Notes under the pieces: generated by a model
Database searches by the model: none
The model's input: the letters and a program-made list of their open reading frames with translations, nothing else
What the model was told of the DNA's origin: nothing
DNA from: Bacteroidota bacterium
GTDB taxonomy: Bacteria; Bacteroidota; Bacteroidia; Bacteroidales; VadinHA17
DNA length: 11,040 nucleotides
NCBI GenBank assembly: GCA_030593185.1
Contig: JAUVHQ010000047.1
Coordinates: 1 to 11,040, forward strand
Direction of reading: 5' to 3'
Part shown: piece by piece, positions 1-8,071 of the stretch
Numbering within the stretch: position 1 is the stretch's first letter
Layout of the letters: each line of letters opens with the position of its first letter
Position numbers and translations under genes: made by a program

Positions 1-967
1 CCATAATAATTACAATACCCCCTCCGTTACCACCGGCAGTTCCATCTCCTTCGGTAAGCTGGGTAGAAGAACCTCCACCACCTCCCATAAAGATCAGTGT
101 GTCGTTAATATAATCTAGAATGATAATGGATCTTCCTCCAATACCACCAATCAGCGCTCCAATTTCACAAGTTTCCAGTTGTTTTCCACCATCACCACCA
201 GAACCTCCATTAGCTCCGCCGCCGCCGCCGGAATATTTACCATTACCTCCTCCTCCTCCATTAAAAAAAGCCCCTCTTCCCTTGGCATAAATTCCATTCA
301 ACGGATTAGTATTGTCCAGAGCATAACTTGCAATTCCTTCTCCTTTATATCCGGCACTGTCCGAACCGGCAGGAAAATAGAAATCGCTATTTGTAGTACA
401 CAAAACATTTGAAGTAGTATAGGGCTGAGCCCCCGAAAACCCCTTGCCTGTAACATCGATATCTGCTTCCAAAGAAAGTTTGTTTCCAACTATCAATGCT
501 ACCACACCACCGGTGCCAGAAATAGTATCCCATACAGGACATGTAAGATTACCGGTAACCGTTGCATTATCATACCCGGGAACTCTGACCATTTGCGTAT
601 GGCCATTGGCATCATATGAATTGGTCATATCACTGGCTAAAGTGATATTGTTTCCGCTTATAGAAGCTATTATTATTATTTCATATTTACCGGCTGAATA
701 AGTTTGCTGTCTTGATCCAAAATTAGCATCATTGTCTTTGATTATCGCAATACCTTTCATCTGTATCAGTAAAACCGTATCACCCGGGCTGAAAGCTGAA
801 GCATCACTAACTGTCAGCTCATCTGCATCAATTATGCCTGTAACATCAATATAGTTGTTAACAATACCCGAAATAGATGTTTGTGCTTTCCCGTGGTAGG
901 AAAACCAAAATGAAAAGAAAATAACAGAAAAGAAAAATATAGCTTGTTTGAGAATATCTCTTGTCAT
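1..967 (-). CDS. Secreted glycine-rich T9SS-cargo-type protein, N-terminal part (3' end outside window)
   Basis: The reading frame is open from an ATG at 967 to the left edge, giving 322 residues and no stop. Residues about 9-28 form a hydrophobic signal peptide with a likely cleavage after GKA (A28/Q29). The mature part starts with a beta-rich segment containing PGDTVLLIQMKG (61-72), DANFG (80-84) and YSAGKYEIIII (90-100). A GGVVALIVGN strand follows (153-162). From about residue 236 it is very glycine-rich, with runs of five glycines and the motifs FMGGGGGS and TAGGNGGGIVIIM. From memory, this order of motifs is typical of large Bacteroidota surface or secreted proteins that end in a T9SS sorting domain. 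That domain would lie outside the window and is inferred. The role could be adhesion or an extracellular structure, but no catalytic motif is visible. An upstream TATATTTG box may drive it. Homology to the cargo family is likely; the function is unknown. Confidence 0.8.
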   Translation of the reverse strand, partial: MTRDILKQAIFFFSVIFFSFWFSYHGKAQTSISGIVNNYIDVTGIIDADELTVSDASAFSPGDTVLLIQMKGIAIIKDNDANFGSRQQTYSAGKYEIIIIASISGNNITLASDMTNSYDANGHTQMVRVPGYDNATVTGNLTCPVWDTISGTGGVVALIVGNKLSLEADIDVTGKGFSGAQPYTTSNVLCTTNSDFYFPAGSDSAGYKGEGIASYALDNTNPLNGIYAKGRGAFFNGGGGGNGKYSGGGGGANGGSGGDGGKQLETCEIGALIGGIGGRSIIILDYINDTLIFMGGGGGSSTQLTEGDGTAGGNGGGIVIIM

Positions 968-999
968 CTAGCAAAAAAAAACTGTGTGTGATGTGGAAA

Positions 1000-1007
1000 C
1001 AAATATA
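1000..1007 (-). promoter_or_regulatory. Candidate Bacteroidota -7 box (TATATTTG)
   Basis: On the minus strand TATATTTG matches the Bacteroidota sigma-ABfr -7 consensus TAnnTTTG exactly. It lies 33 nt upstream of the start codon at 967, so the leader would be about 25 nt. No TTG is visible at the usual -33 distance; that stretch is instead A/T-rich. The match is short and the region is AT-rich, so chance is possible. Confidence 0.4.
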
Positions 1008-1102
1008 AAAAAATCTTACTTAGTTTCCTTTTCTTTAAAAAAAAGTTTTGAATATACCTTAACTATAATAATTATTAACAATGGTATAACAATTTGTATA
1101 CG

Positions 1103-1213
1103 TTAAAACTGTAAAAAAGTTGTCCCTCTTTTTACAAGAATAAAATAGTGAAGTCCGTGCTCCGCTGAACAGTCATTTCCGGCAACATTCTCATTAAGAA
1201 CAGTAAGTTTCAT
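1103..1213 (-). pseudogene. N-terminal remnant of an MBL-fold metallo-hydrolase gene (COG1237-like)
   Basis: A 36-codon frame starts with ATG at 1213, only 23 nt after the stop of the upstream kinase gene, and ends in TAA at 1103. It begins MKLTVLNENVAG and continues with AEHGLHYFI, then KRGTTFLQF and the stop. From memory, COG1237-type metallo-beta-lactamase-fold proteins begin with a similar pattern: MKhTVLhEN, a short variable stretch, then AEHGLSahIE, followed by a GKKILFDTG strand. The frame ends where that strand should reach FDTG, so the metal-binding HxHxDH motif and over 200 residues are absent. I could not recognise the remainder in the 135 bp up to the next gene. The simplest reading is a truncated gene left by a deletion. 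A small real protein is the alternative. The start has no strong Shine-Dalgarno sequence. Confidence 0.5.
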
Positions 1214-1236
1214 TTTGCTTTCGCTTATTTTTTGGT

Positions 1237-4200
1237 TTAATCTGAAACAGGGGCATTCTTACCCTGTATATATAAAGGCATCTCAACTACAAAAGTACTC
1301 CCTGTTCCAATCTCTGTTTCATACCATATCCTTCCACCTGCATCCTCCATTATGTTTTTCACAATAGCTAATCCCAATCCCATTCCACTGGTTTTTGTTG
1401 TAAAATTGGGTTCAAAGAGTTTATCGCCAATCTTTTTAGGTATTCCTGATCCATTATCAGCGATTTTAACAAGAACGTTTTTATCAATAATATCAAGGCT
1501 TATTGTAATTTTACCTCTTCTGTCATCCGGAATTGACTGGATTGCATTATTAATCAGATTTGAAAATACCTGAACCATTTTTTCTTTATCGAAATAAATA
1601 AACACCTTATTATTATCATTCAGATCTATCTTAAAATCAATGTTTTCCTCGTTAGAAAACAGCTCAACCGATTTCCTTATTTTAGTTATTACATTTACCA
1701 CTTCGCCCTTTGATTTAGGTATTTCTGCAAAATTGGAAAATTCCGATGCAATGGATGATAAATGTTCAATTTGTTCAATCAGGTTATTTGAAAATTTATT
1801 TAAATATTCATCCCATTTGGGAGATTTATCATCCCATGCCCTCTGAAGTTGCTGAATACTTAATTTCATAGGTGTCAGAGGATTTTTTATCTCGTGAGCA
1901 ATTTGTTTTGCCATTTCTCTCCATGCAGATTCTCTCTCAGATTTCGCCAACATTTCAACACTTCTCGCCAGCTCTTTAACCATACGGTTATACTCACTAA
2001 CAAGGCTGCCAATTTCATCATTACTTTCATAATGAATAGGTTTTGTTTCCTTCCCCAGCTCAATTTTACTGAACTCCTTTTGTATCATCCTAAGCGGGTT
2101 GGTTATCCTGGTTGAGATAAAAACTGCAAGTCCCATTATAAGCAGGATAAGAACCACTGAAAAATTAACAATCCCAACCACCAGGTTTGAAATTTCACCG
2201 GCAAGAATGTTTTCACGGGAAAAATAGGGCAGGTTCAAATAAGCCAGTAATTTATTCTCATAGTTTGTAAAAGGTATATAACCTGACATATAACGCAGGT
2301 CACCAATTGCTTCGTTATGAACAAATTCAGCCATTTTGTTTACCTTTAACCGGTTATAGGCTTCCATATTCATTTTCTCACCAATAAGACCTTTATTAAA
2401 TATTTCCGGGCGCGAAGTAGCCAATAAATTTCCTTCAGAGTCATATAAATTAATATCGGAATAAAATACATTCGAAAATTTCCTTAACAGATCATTCAAA
2501 GCAGGATACTGATCAGAGCTCCACCCAAAAGCCAGGGAATTTTCAAAGCTCAATTTGTGTTCCAGTTCAATATATACCGACTGCATTTTCTCGCTGAGGT
2601 TGTTAAAATGTTCATCTTTATATTGCCGTATACTTAAATAAATTGCACCACTGCCAATTGATAATAATGAGATAATCAGTATAAAGAGCAAGGACCATTG
2701 TATTTTACTTTTAAAATCAAATTGCCTTGAGCCGGCTATACCCGGTAGTTGTATTAATACCTTGGTGAAGTATAACAAAATAATCAGTAACACAAACAGA
2801 TATGAAAAGGTAATAAGATAATCTACAAACGTTATCCTGGGTTTCCCAACAATAATAATATTTTGTGAATCAATACGATAAATAAGATGTTCATATCCGC
2901 TAAAATATTTAAATTCGAATTCCTGCTCGTTTGTGTTATCAGAAAAAGCCAGACTATATGGAAACTCTCCACTTTGGTTAATTAGTTTTCCTTTATAATA
3001 CTTTGCAGACGAATAATTTTTTATTCCCAAATCTCTGATTAATCCTTCATCTAATAATAATTCCGGGTAACCCTGCTGAGTATAACGGATTTTGGAATTT
3101 AATTCAATAAACAGCCCGTTTTCCTTACTGTCTTGTTCACATGAAAAGTAGAATACTCCAAAATATCGTATTCTGCCGGCGGATAATCCCATATAGGTAA
3201 AGCGTGTATCACTTAAAGGATTACCTTCACTTTCTAACAACTCATTAAAAAACCCGAAACAATTATCCTTTATCTGATCATTGACAATAAGGCCGGAATT
3301 TTCATGGCAAATAACAGTAGAAAGATCATATTTTTCCCAGAATCCCTTAAAGTACTTATTTTCCAGGATGTCATATATCTCATCCTCATCTCCGGCAGAA
3401 AATGCCCCTTTTTTCATTATTTCAACAATTTGCTGATCATTTTTTATCTCTGTATCCAATTCTTTAAAAAATAACTCAGCTACCGGATCTCTCTCAGTTC
3501 CTAAACTTACTGCAACCACTTTTCTGTTTTCCATTTCTTTATTGTGGATAGTAGAAATCAATAAGACTGTTGAAAAAACGCCCATAATAAAAACCAAAAT
3601 CACCATGTAATTAAAAGGTGTAAACCCGAAACGCAATCCCAAAACCCCTGTTAAACCCATAACCAGGAAAAAAACCGCGGGCATTAAAATAACACTTGTG
3701 CCAGATATGAGTCCGGCAATCAGGAAAACAATTAAAGAGACAAATAATCCGGATATCAGCCAATATGAATTAAGTATGTCTTTAATAGAATAAATTACTT
3801 TCTGGATAAGTAATATAACAGAAATTATCAGTAAGCAAATGGAAATTATACCGACAAAACTATTAAAAGTAAAGTGTTGTATCTTGCTGAATTCCAGAGG
3901 TATAATTGAATTCAAAATAAGACTCCTGAAAATTGAAAAAATGATTACAAAAACTGCAGAAATAATCAGTAACCACCCCCAACCTATAACTAACCTGACA
4001 AAGAATGTTGTTTTATCTGATTTTAATGATAGTTTAAAATCCTTAAAAAAATTATAAGAAAAGAAAAATGCGAACAGGGATAGAATAAAAAACTCACCAA
4101 GAGAAGGAATATATTCTGAGAGCGAACAATAATAAGGAGAAAACAGATCAAGGGAAAAGCAAAGTGTCGAAAATTTTACTTTTATAAAAAACAAATATCC

Positions 4201-4959
4201 CATTATTAATAACAACAACAGAAGAAAAAGCCCCCATGTTTTTGCTTTTTTACTTATCAGATTTTGCTGAACCTTTCTTAAACACAATAATATAGCTAAT
4301 AAGGCAATGAAATAAATTAAAGAAATATAATATACCACATTTCCGTAACAAACAGAATCCTTGTCCTTTGTTAAGTAAAATAGTGTTAGGCCATTTAAAG
4401 CATGAATTGCCCCTCCATTTACTAAATCATTTTTTGATATCAAATAACATGATGGCAAATGATATTCATCCGGGAATTTATTTCTTAAGAACCGGTTTTC
4501 ATAATTATACTTATTCTTTAACAATATCAAACCAGTCACTGTTTTGTTGACTGCTTTCACGGTCTTTACAAAATACCATCCATTTTGAAGGGAAACAACG
4601 GATTGCTCAATCTTAAAACCTTTCTCCGGAATTTTGAAAGAATTATCAGACCAGAAAACCAGGCTATCATCGTGATATGCAAGAACAGCTATATTTTCTT
4701 TGTTCAACTTAGCTATTTCTTCCTGAGTAAATATCTGCTTATCTGTATTTTCATCCCTTACAACCCGATCAAGAATTTCATCCAGAAATTTTTCTTTCTT
4801 GTTAAATATTTTTTCAAACCGCTTAATCAGGGAAGAATCATTCCCTCCCCGAATAATATAGTTTTCTGTCCATTGTCCACCGGTAAACAGAGCTACTCCG
4901 ATTAAAAGATATAAAGCAGCTAACCTGTATTTTCGTAATATCACATTCAAATTATTCAT
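1237..4959 (-). CDS. Large multi-pass membrane sensor histidine kinase, NtrY-like, with HAMP domain
   Basis: This is a membrane histidine kinase of 1240 residues, much longer than typical kinases. I see about twelve membrane segments: 12-28, 208-228, 242-260, 286-303, 318-343, 368-388, 399-420, 423-441, 448-470, 713-733, 753-776 and 922-948. They bracket three likely extracytoplasmic regions: 29-207, 471-712 and 777-921. The last has a Cache/PAS-like pattern (DINLYDSEGNLLATSRPEIF, 835-854). A HAMP linker follows (about 949-1000). The H-box is AHEIKNPLTPMKLSIQQLQR with phospho-acceptor His1022. The catalytic domain has an N-box (NLINNAIQ, 1134-1141), G1 (DNGSGIP, 1168-1174), F-box (FEPNFTTKTSG) and G2 (GMGLGLAIV). 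The NPLTPMKLS form of the H-box resembles the NtrY class. All residues needed for ATP binding and autophosphorylation appear present. No response regulator gene is adjacent, so the partner and the stimulus are unknown. The ATG at 4959 is the chosen start, because the first membrane segment follows directly; no clear Shine-Dalgarno site precedes it. Confidence 0.9.
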   Translation of the reverse strand: MNNLNVILRKYRLAALYLLIGVALFTGGQWTENYIIRGGNDSSLIKRFEKIFNKKEKFLDEILDRVVRDENTDKQIFTQEEIAKLNKENIAVLAYHDDSLVFWSDNSFKIPEKGFKIEQSVVSLQNGWYFVKTVKAVNKTVTGLILLKNKYNYENRFLRNKFPDEYHLPSCYLISKNDLVNGGAIHALNGLTLFYLTKDKDSVCYGNVVYYISLIYFIALLAILLCLRKVQQNLISKKAKTWGLFLLLLLLIMGYLFFIKVKFSTLCFSLDLFSPYYCSLSEYIPSLGEFFILSLFAFFFSYNFFKDFKLSLKSDKTTFFVRLVIGWGWLLIISAVFVIIFSIFRSLILNSIIPLEFSKIQHFTFNSFVGIISICLLIISVILLIQKVIYSIKDILNSYWLISGLFVSLIVFLIAGLISGTSVILMPAVFFLVMGLTGVLGLRFGFTPFNYMVILVFIMGVFSTVLLISTIHNKEMENRKVVAVSLGTERDPVAELFFKELDTEIKNDQQIVEIMKKGAFSAGDEDEIYDILENKYFKGFWEKYDLSTVICHENSGLIVNDQIKDNCFGFFNELLESEGNPLSDTRFTYMGLSAGRIRYFGVFYFSCEQDSKENGLFIELNSKIRYTQQGYPELLLDEGLIRDLGIKNYSSAKYYKGKLINQSGEFPYSLAFSDNTNEQEFEFKYFSGYEHLIYRIDSQNIIIVGKPRITFVDYLITFSYLFVLLIILLYFTKVLIQLPGIAGSRQFDFKSKIQWSLLFILIISLLSIGSGAIYLSIRQYKDEHFNNLSEKMQSVYIELEHKLSFENSLAFGWSSDQYPALNDLLRKFSNVFYSDINLYDSEGNLLATSRPEIFNKGLIGEKMNMEAYNRLKVNKMAEFVHNEAIGDLRYMSGYIPFTNYENKLLAYLNLPYFSRENILAGEISNLVVGIVNFSVVLILLIMGLAVFISTRITNPLRMIQKEFSKIELGKETKPIHYESNDEIGSLVSEYNRMVKELARSVEMLAKSERESAWREMAKQIAHEIKNPLTPMKLSIQQLQRAWDDKSPKWDEYLNKFSNNLIEQIEHLSSIASEFSNFAEIPKSKGEVVNVITKIRKSVELFSNEENIDFKIDLNDNNKVFIYFDKEKMVQVFSNLINNAIQSIPDDRRGKITISLDIIDKNVLVKIADNGSGIPKKIGDKLFEPNFTTKTSGMGLGLAIVKNIMEDAGGRIWYETEIGTGSTFVVEMPLYIQGKNAPVSD

Positions 4960-5186
4960 TGATGTTTAATGAGTTATGAAATTTTTATTAACATTTCAAA
5001 TTAAAGGTTGAGATTATAATTGAACGCCCTGATTTACAAATTCCTGCTTTGTCCTCCAAATTTGCAACAACATAATTTTCATTGATCGAATAACATTTAT
5101 TAACTTTAACCAAATTTTATTAAATTGCAGAAAACAGATTGGTGCATTTTTTGTATTAGTTTAAATACAATTTAAGATTACTCAAA
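4960..5186. promoter_or_regulatory. Divergent intergenic region, promoters expected on both strands
   Basis: This gap of 227 nt lies between the divergent kinase gene and the DUF4783-nadC cluster, so it should carry promoters for both. It is AT-rich and I see no gene or stable hairpin. Partial matches to TAnnTTTG occur: TTAATTTG on the minus strand at 5004-4997 and TAACTTTA on the plus strand at 5101-5108. Neither is a full match with a well-spaced -33 TTG, so I do not call a definite promoter. Confidence 0.35.
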
Positions 5187-5606
5187 ATGATCGGATTTCG
5201 CAAAATATTCATATTGTTAATTTTTTTTGCCGGTCTTGATATTATGGTCTATTCAAACCCTCAAGGGATCCCAGAAGGAATTTCACTTGCTTTTAAAGCA
5301 GGCAATTCATTGGAACTGGCAAAATATTTTAACTCAAACATAGAGCTTGTTGTCCTCCAGAACGAAGATCTTTACAGCAAAATTCAGGCCGAAAGAATAT
5401 TGAGAGATTTTTTTAAAACCTTTCCTCCAAAAAAATTCACTATTCTTCACCACGGAGGAAAAGAAGATTCAAAATACTCTATTGCTGAACTTGTTACAGA
5501 TAATACAACCTTTCGTGTTTATTTCCTTCTGAAAACCAGAGAAGGGAAGCTGTTAATCCACCAACTCAGAATAGAAAAGGAACATGAACTCAAAAAACCT
5601 GAGTGA
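5187..5606 (+). CDS. Secreted or periplasmic DUF4783 family protein
   Basis: A small exported protein of 139 residues. Residues about 6-23 form a hydrophobic signal segment (IFILLIFFAGLDIMVYS), probably cleaved near Ser23/Asn24. The mature part, about 115 residues, alternates helix and strand: IPEGISLAFKAGNSLELAKYF, IELVVL, a QAERILRDFF helix, FTILHHGGKEDSKYSIAEL, FRVYFLL and KLLIHQLRIEK. This matches my recollection of DUF4783, a Bacteroidota family with an NTF2-like fold often encoded next to nadC. No catalytic residues are evident and the function is unknown. Its last 23 nt overlap the start of nadC in another frame, which implies coupled translation and a shared transcript. The start is supported by the signal peptide directly following it. 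Confidence 0.8.
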   Translation: MIGFRKIFILLIFFAGLDIMVYSNPQGIPEGISLAFKAGNSLELAKYFNSNIELVVLQNEDLYSKIQAERILRDFFKTFPPKKFTILHHGGKEDSKYSIAELVTDNTTFRVYFLLKTREGKLLIHQLRIEKEHELKKPE

Positions 5607-6429
5607 ACTAATAAAACTAGCTATTACTGAAGATATTGGCGATGGTGATCACTCATCCATTTCATGTATCCCTGAAAATGCAAGTGGACAAGCACATCTT
5701 TTAATAAAGGAACAGGGAGTTCTTGCCGGTATAGAAGTTGCCATGTTGGTATTTCACCAAATAGATCCCGAACTTAAATTGGAAGTGTTTCTTGAAGATG
5801 GTGCAAAAATTAAAAACGGATATGTTGCGTTTATTGTTTCCGGAAAGGTCCTCTCTATACTTCAATCCGAGAGACTTGTTTTAAACTTTATGCAACGAAT
5901 GAGCGGGATAGCCACTACAACAAATAACTATGTAAGGAAACTGGAAGGACTAAAAACCAGAGTTCTTGATACACGGAAGACAACACCCGGACTACGGGTT
6001 TTTGAAAAAATGGCTGTGAAAACCGGTGGTGGTGAGAACCACAGAATGGGCCTCTTTGATATGATCATGCTTAAAGATAACCATATCGAATTTGCCGGAG
6101 GAATAAAGGAAGCCATTAATTCAACACATGCATACCTTGAAAGTATTGGTAAAAATCTTAAAATTGAAATTGAAGCCCGAAATCTTAATGAGATCAGGGA
6201 AATTCTTAAAACCGGTAGAATAAACAGGATAATGCTTGATAATTTTACATTAAATGATACCCGTAAAGCTATTGAACTGATCAATGGAGAATATGAAACG
6301 GAATCGTCCGGTGGAATTACACTCGAAACCATTCGGGATTATGCTGAATGTGGAGTAGATTTTATTTCAGTTGGTGCTTTAACCCACCAGATACGTAGTC
6401 TGGATATGAGCCTTAAAGCAATTAATTAA
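5584..6429 (+). CDS. nadC: Nicotinate-nucleotide pyrophosphorylase (carboxylating), quinolinate phosphoribosyltransferase
   Basis: This enzyme converts quinolinate and PRPP to nicotinate mononucleotide, CO2 and pyrophosphate, the step where the de novo pathway joins NAD synthesis in the cytoplasm. The length of 281 residues is normal. The N-terminal domain (1-105) is followed by the barrel with the family signatures: TRKTTPGLR (130-138), GGGENHRMGLFD (148-159) and MLKDNHI (162-168). Basic residues expected to bind quinolinate and PRPP are present: Arg105, Arg131, Lys132, His153, Arg154 and Lys164. Acidic residues Glu197 (IEIEAR) and Asp219 (IMLDNF) are also conserved, as are the late SSGGI (241-245) and SVGALTH (262-268) loops. 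The start at 5584 has an AAAAGG-like ribosome site and overlaps the DUF4783 gene by 23 nt. nadA and nadB are not in the window. Confidence 0.96.
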   Translation: MNSKNLSELIKLAITEDIGDGDHSSISCIPENASGQAHLLIKEQGVLAGIEVAMLVFHQIDPELKLEVFLEDGAKIKNGYVAFIVSGKVLSILQSERLVLNFMQRMSGIATTTNNYVRKLEGLKTRVLDTRKTTPGLRVFEKMAVKTGGGENHRMGLFDMIMLKDNHIEFAGGIKEAINSTHAYLESIGKNLKIEIEARNLNEIREILKTGRINRIMLDNFTLNDTRKAIELINGEYETESSGGITLETIRDYAECGVDFISVGALTHQIRSLDMSLKAIN

Positions 6430-6435
6430 TAAACT

Positions 6436-7401
6436 TTGGGAATAATTGGTTTAAATAAAAAAAGATTCAACAGGATCATTAAAGATCTGGGGTATCGTTT
6501 TACAAAAAAAGTAAAAAAGATAAGTCTTCCGGGATTTGAGCATATTCCCATTTATTATGTAATTTCATATTTCTTCCGGGGTTTTAAAAGAGGATCAATG
6601 GATGCAAGAGGATCTGCGATTGCTTTCAGCCTTTTATTTGCAATCCTTCCTACAACAATCTTTCTTTTTACCCTGATCCCCTTTATTCCAATTCAAAATT
6701 TCCAGACCGAACTATTAGAACTTTTTCAGCAAATACTCCCTGGAAACGCTTACAATTTTCTTGAAACATCACTTATCGCAGTAATAACTGAGAAAAGCCG
6801 TGGTTTGCTAATAATTATGTTCGTTGTTACACTTGCTTTTTCCAGTACAGGAATGCACCGTTTAATCAATGTTTTTAATATTTCACATCATCCTGTAAAA
6901 ACCAGGAACTGGATAAACCAGAGGAAAATTTCCCTCATCCTGGTTTTTGTGCTTACTGTCTTACTTACAATTGCAGTATTAATAATTATCTTCAGTAACA
7001 CAGTTATAAGGGAACTGGTTGATTTAAATATTATTGAAAAGGACGTGGTGTTTTACATTGCCCAAACAGCAAAATGGATAATTAATGTAGCTCTCATCTT
7101 TTTTGCTATTTCTTTTCTTTATTATTTTGCCCCGGCTAAACGAAAAAACTGGAGATTCTTTTCTGTTGGTTCAATCGTTGCTACATTATTGTTTATTTTG
7201 TCCTCTGTTGGAGTATCTTATTTTGTAAATAATTTCGGAAAATTCAATAAGCTATATGGATCTATAGGTTCGCTGATGGTCGTCCTGATATGGCTTTATT
7301 TCAATTCAATTTCAATCTTAATCGGATATGAACTGAATGCCAGTATACAATCAGCAAATCTCAAAAAAGATACTTTTCTTAATAATGAATCGCCTGAATA
7401 A
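6436..7401 (+). CDS. YihY/BrkB family inner-membrane protein
   Basis: A polytopic membrane protein of 321 residues in the YihY/BrkB family (historically called ribonuclease BN in error). About six membrane segments are visible, near 59-84, 122-146, 164-188, 212-232, 243-264 and 274-300. The family hallmarks are DARGSAIAFSLLFAILP (56-72) before the first helix and YGSIGSLMVVLIWLYF followed by GYELNA (274-302) at the end. The molecular function of the family is unsettled; transport or envelope roles have been suggested. The start is a TTG at 6436: an in-frame stop lies at 6430-6432. The first ATG (6598) would remove a conserved-looking hydrophilic region (KKISLPGFEHIPIYYVISYFFRG) that Bacteroidota homologues usually have. 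It begins 6 nt after nadC and ends 8 nt before pdxH, so it is probably co-transcribed with both. Confidence 0.87.
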   Translation: MGIIGLNKKRFNRIIKDLGYRFTKKVKKISLPGFEHIPIYYVISYFFRGFKRGSMDARGSAIAFSLLFAILPTTIFLFTLIPFIPIQNFQTELLELFQQILPGNAYNFLETSLIAVITEKSRGLLIIMFVVTLAFSSTGMHRLINVFNISHHPVKTRNWINQRKISLILVFVLTVLLTIAVLIIIFSNTVIRELVDLNIIEKDVVFYIAQTAKWIINVALIFFAISFLYYFAPAKRKNWRFFSVGSIVATLLFILSSVGVSYFVNNFGKFNKLYGSIGSLMVVLIWLYFNSISILIGYELNASIQSANLKKDTFLNNESPE

Positions 7402-7409
7402 TTTCGATC

Positions 7410-8051
7410 ATGAAAAAAGAGTTTGAATCAGGTATACAAGAGTACAAATTAGGTAAACTTCGAAAAAAAGATGTTAATCCTAATCCAATTGTACAATTCG
7501 AAAAATGGCTGGATGAAGCTATTAGTAAAAAGGAAAAGGATCCCACTGCAATGGCTCTGGCAACTGCAACTCCTGATGGAAAACTGTCGTGTAGAATTGT
7601 ATTGTTACGAGAGCTTAATGATAAAGGGTTTATTTTTTATTCAAGCTATAAAAGCTGGAAGGGAAAACAGATTATGCTCAATCATTATGGAGCATTAAAT
7701 TTCTATTGGGCCAGGTTAGAAAGACAAGTGCGAATTGAAGGATATATCGAAAAAGTGGATAGTAATATATCAGATAAGTTTTTCAACTCCAGAACAAGAG
7801 GGAGAAAACTAGGTGCATGGATTATGTTACAAAGCCGGAAAATACCCAACCGTGAATACCTTGAAAATCTATTTGAAGAACAAAAGAATAATTTTGATGG
7901 AAAAGAAATACCCAGACCTGCTGATTGGGGAGGGTATATTTTAAAACCGGGCAGAATAGAATTCTGGCAGGGTCGGGAAAATCGCCTGCACGACCGTATT
8001 ATGTATGAAAAAAAGAATATGCGCTGGCAAATACACCGCCTGGCCCCTTGA
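7410..8051 (+). CDS. pdxH: Pyridoxine/pyridoxamine 5'-phosphate oxidase (divergent active site)
   Basis: An FMN enzyme that oxidises pyridoxine- or pyridoxamine-5'-phosphate to PLP with oxygen. The length of 213 residues is normal. Family features present are DPTAMALATATPDGKLSCRIVLL (44-66), LERQVRIEG (103-111), LGAW (134-137), WGGY (173-176), EFWQG (184-188), RLHDR (192-196) and the C-terminal RLAP. Compared from memory with the E. coli protein, several ligand residues differ: the Lys of RIVLLK is Arg67, SRK is SWK (Trp83), YFHSRP is FFNSRT (Phe124, Thr129), and the Ser of DSQ is Arg132. Trp186, the RLH motif and Arg196 are kept. The protein could be a diverged oxidase or a relative with altered specificity. 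It is the last gene of the plus-strand cluster and is preceded by a weak ribosome site. Confidence 0.88.
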   Translation: MKKEFESGIQEYKLGKLRKKDVNPNPIVQFEKWLDEAISKKEKDPTAMALATATPDGKLSCRIVLLRELNDKGFIFYSSYKSWKGKQIMLNHYGALNFYWARLERQVRIEGYIEKVDSNISDKFFNSRTRGRKLGAWIMLQSRKIPNREYLENLFEEQKNNFDGKEIPRPADWGGYILKPGRIEFWQGRENRLHDRIMYEKKNMRWQIHRLAP

Positions 8052-8071
8052 TATTAACCTGCTTAATTTAT

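Noticed and set aside
179..701. Short plus-strand and minus-strand frames at the left end
   Set aside because: All overlap the open minus-strand frame of the secreted glycine-rich protein, which has a signal peptide and family motifs; the Ser/Thr-rich frame is the complement of glycine codons.
1111..1140. Terminator hairpin at the end of the MBL remnant
   Set aside because: Only a 4-bp TTGT/ACAA pairing is visible; too weak to call.
4585..4905. A 106-codon plus-strand frame
   Set aside because: Antisense to the N-terminal part of the kinase gene; Phe/Ile-rich composition comes from the AT-rich opposite strand.
5928..6332. A 134-codon minus-strand frame
   Set aside because: Antisense shadow of nadC with low-complexity Ser/Ile/Leu composition and no recognisable motif.
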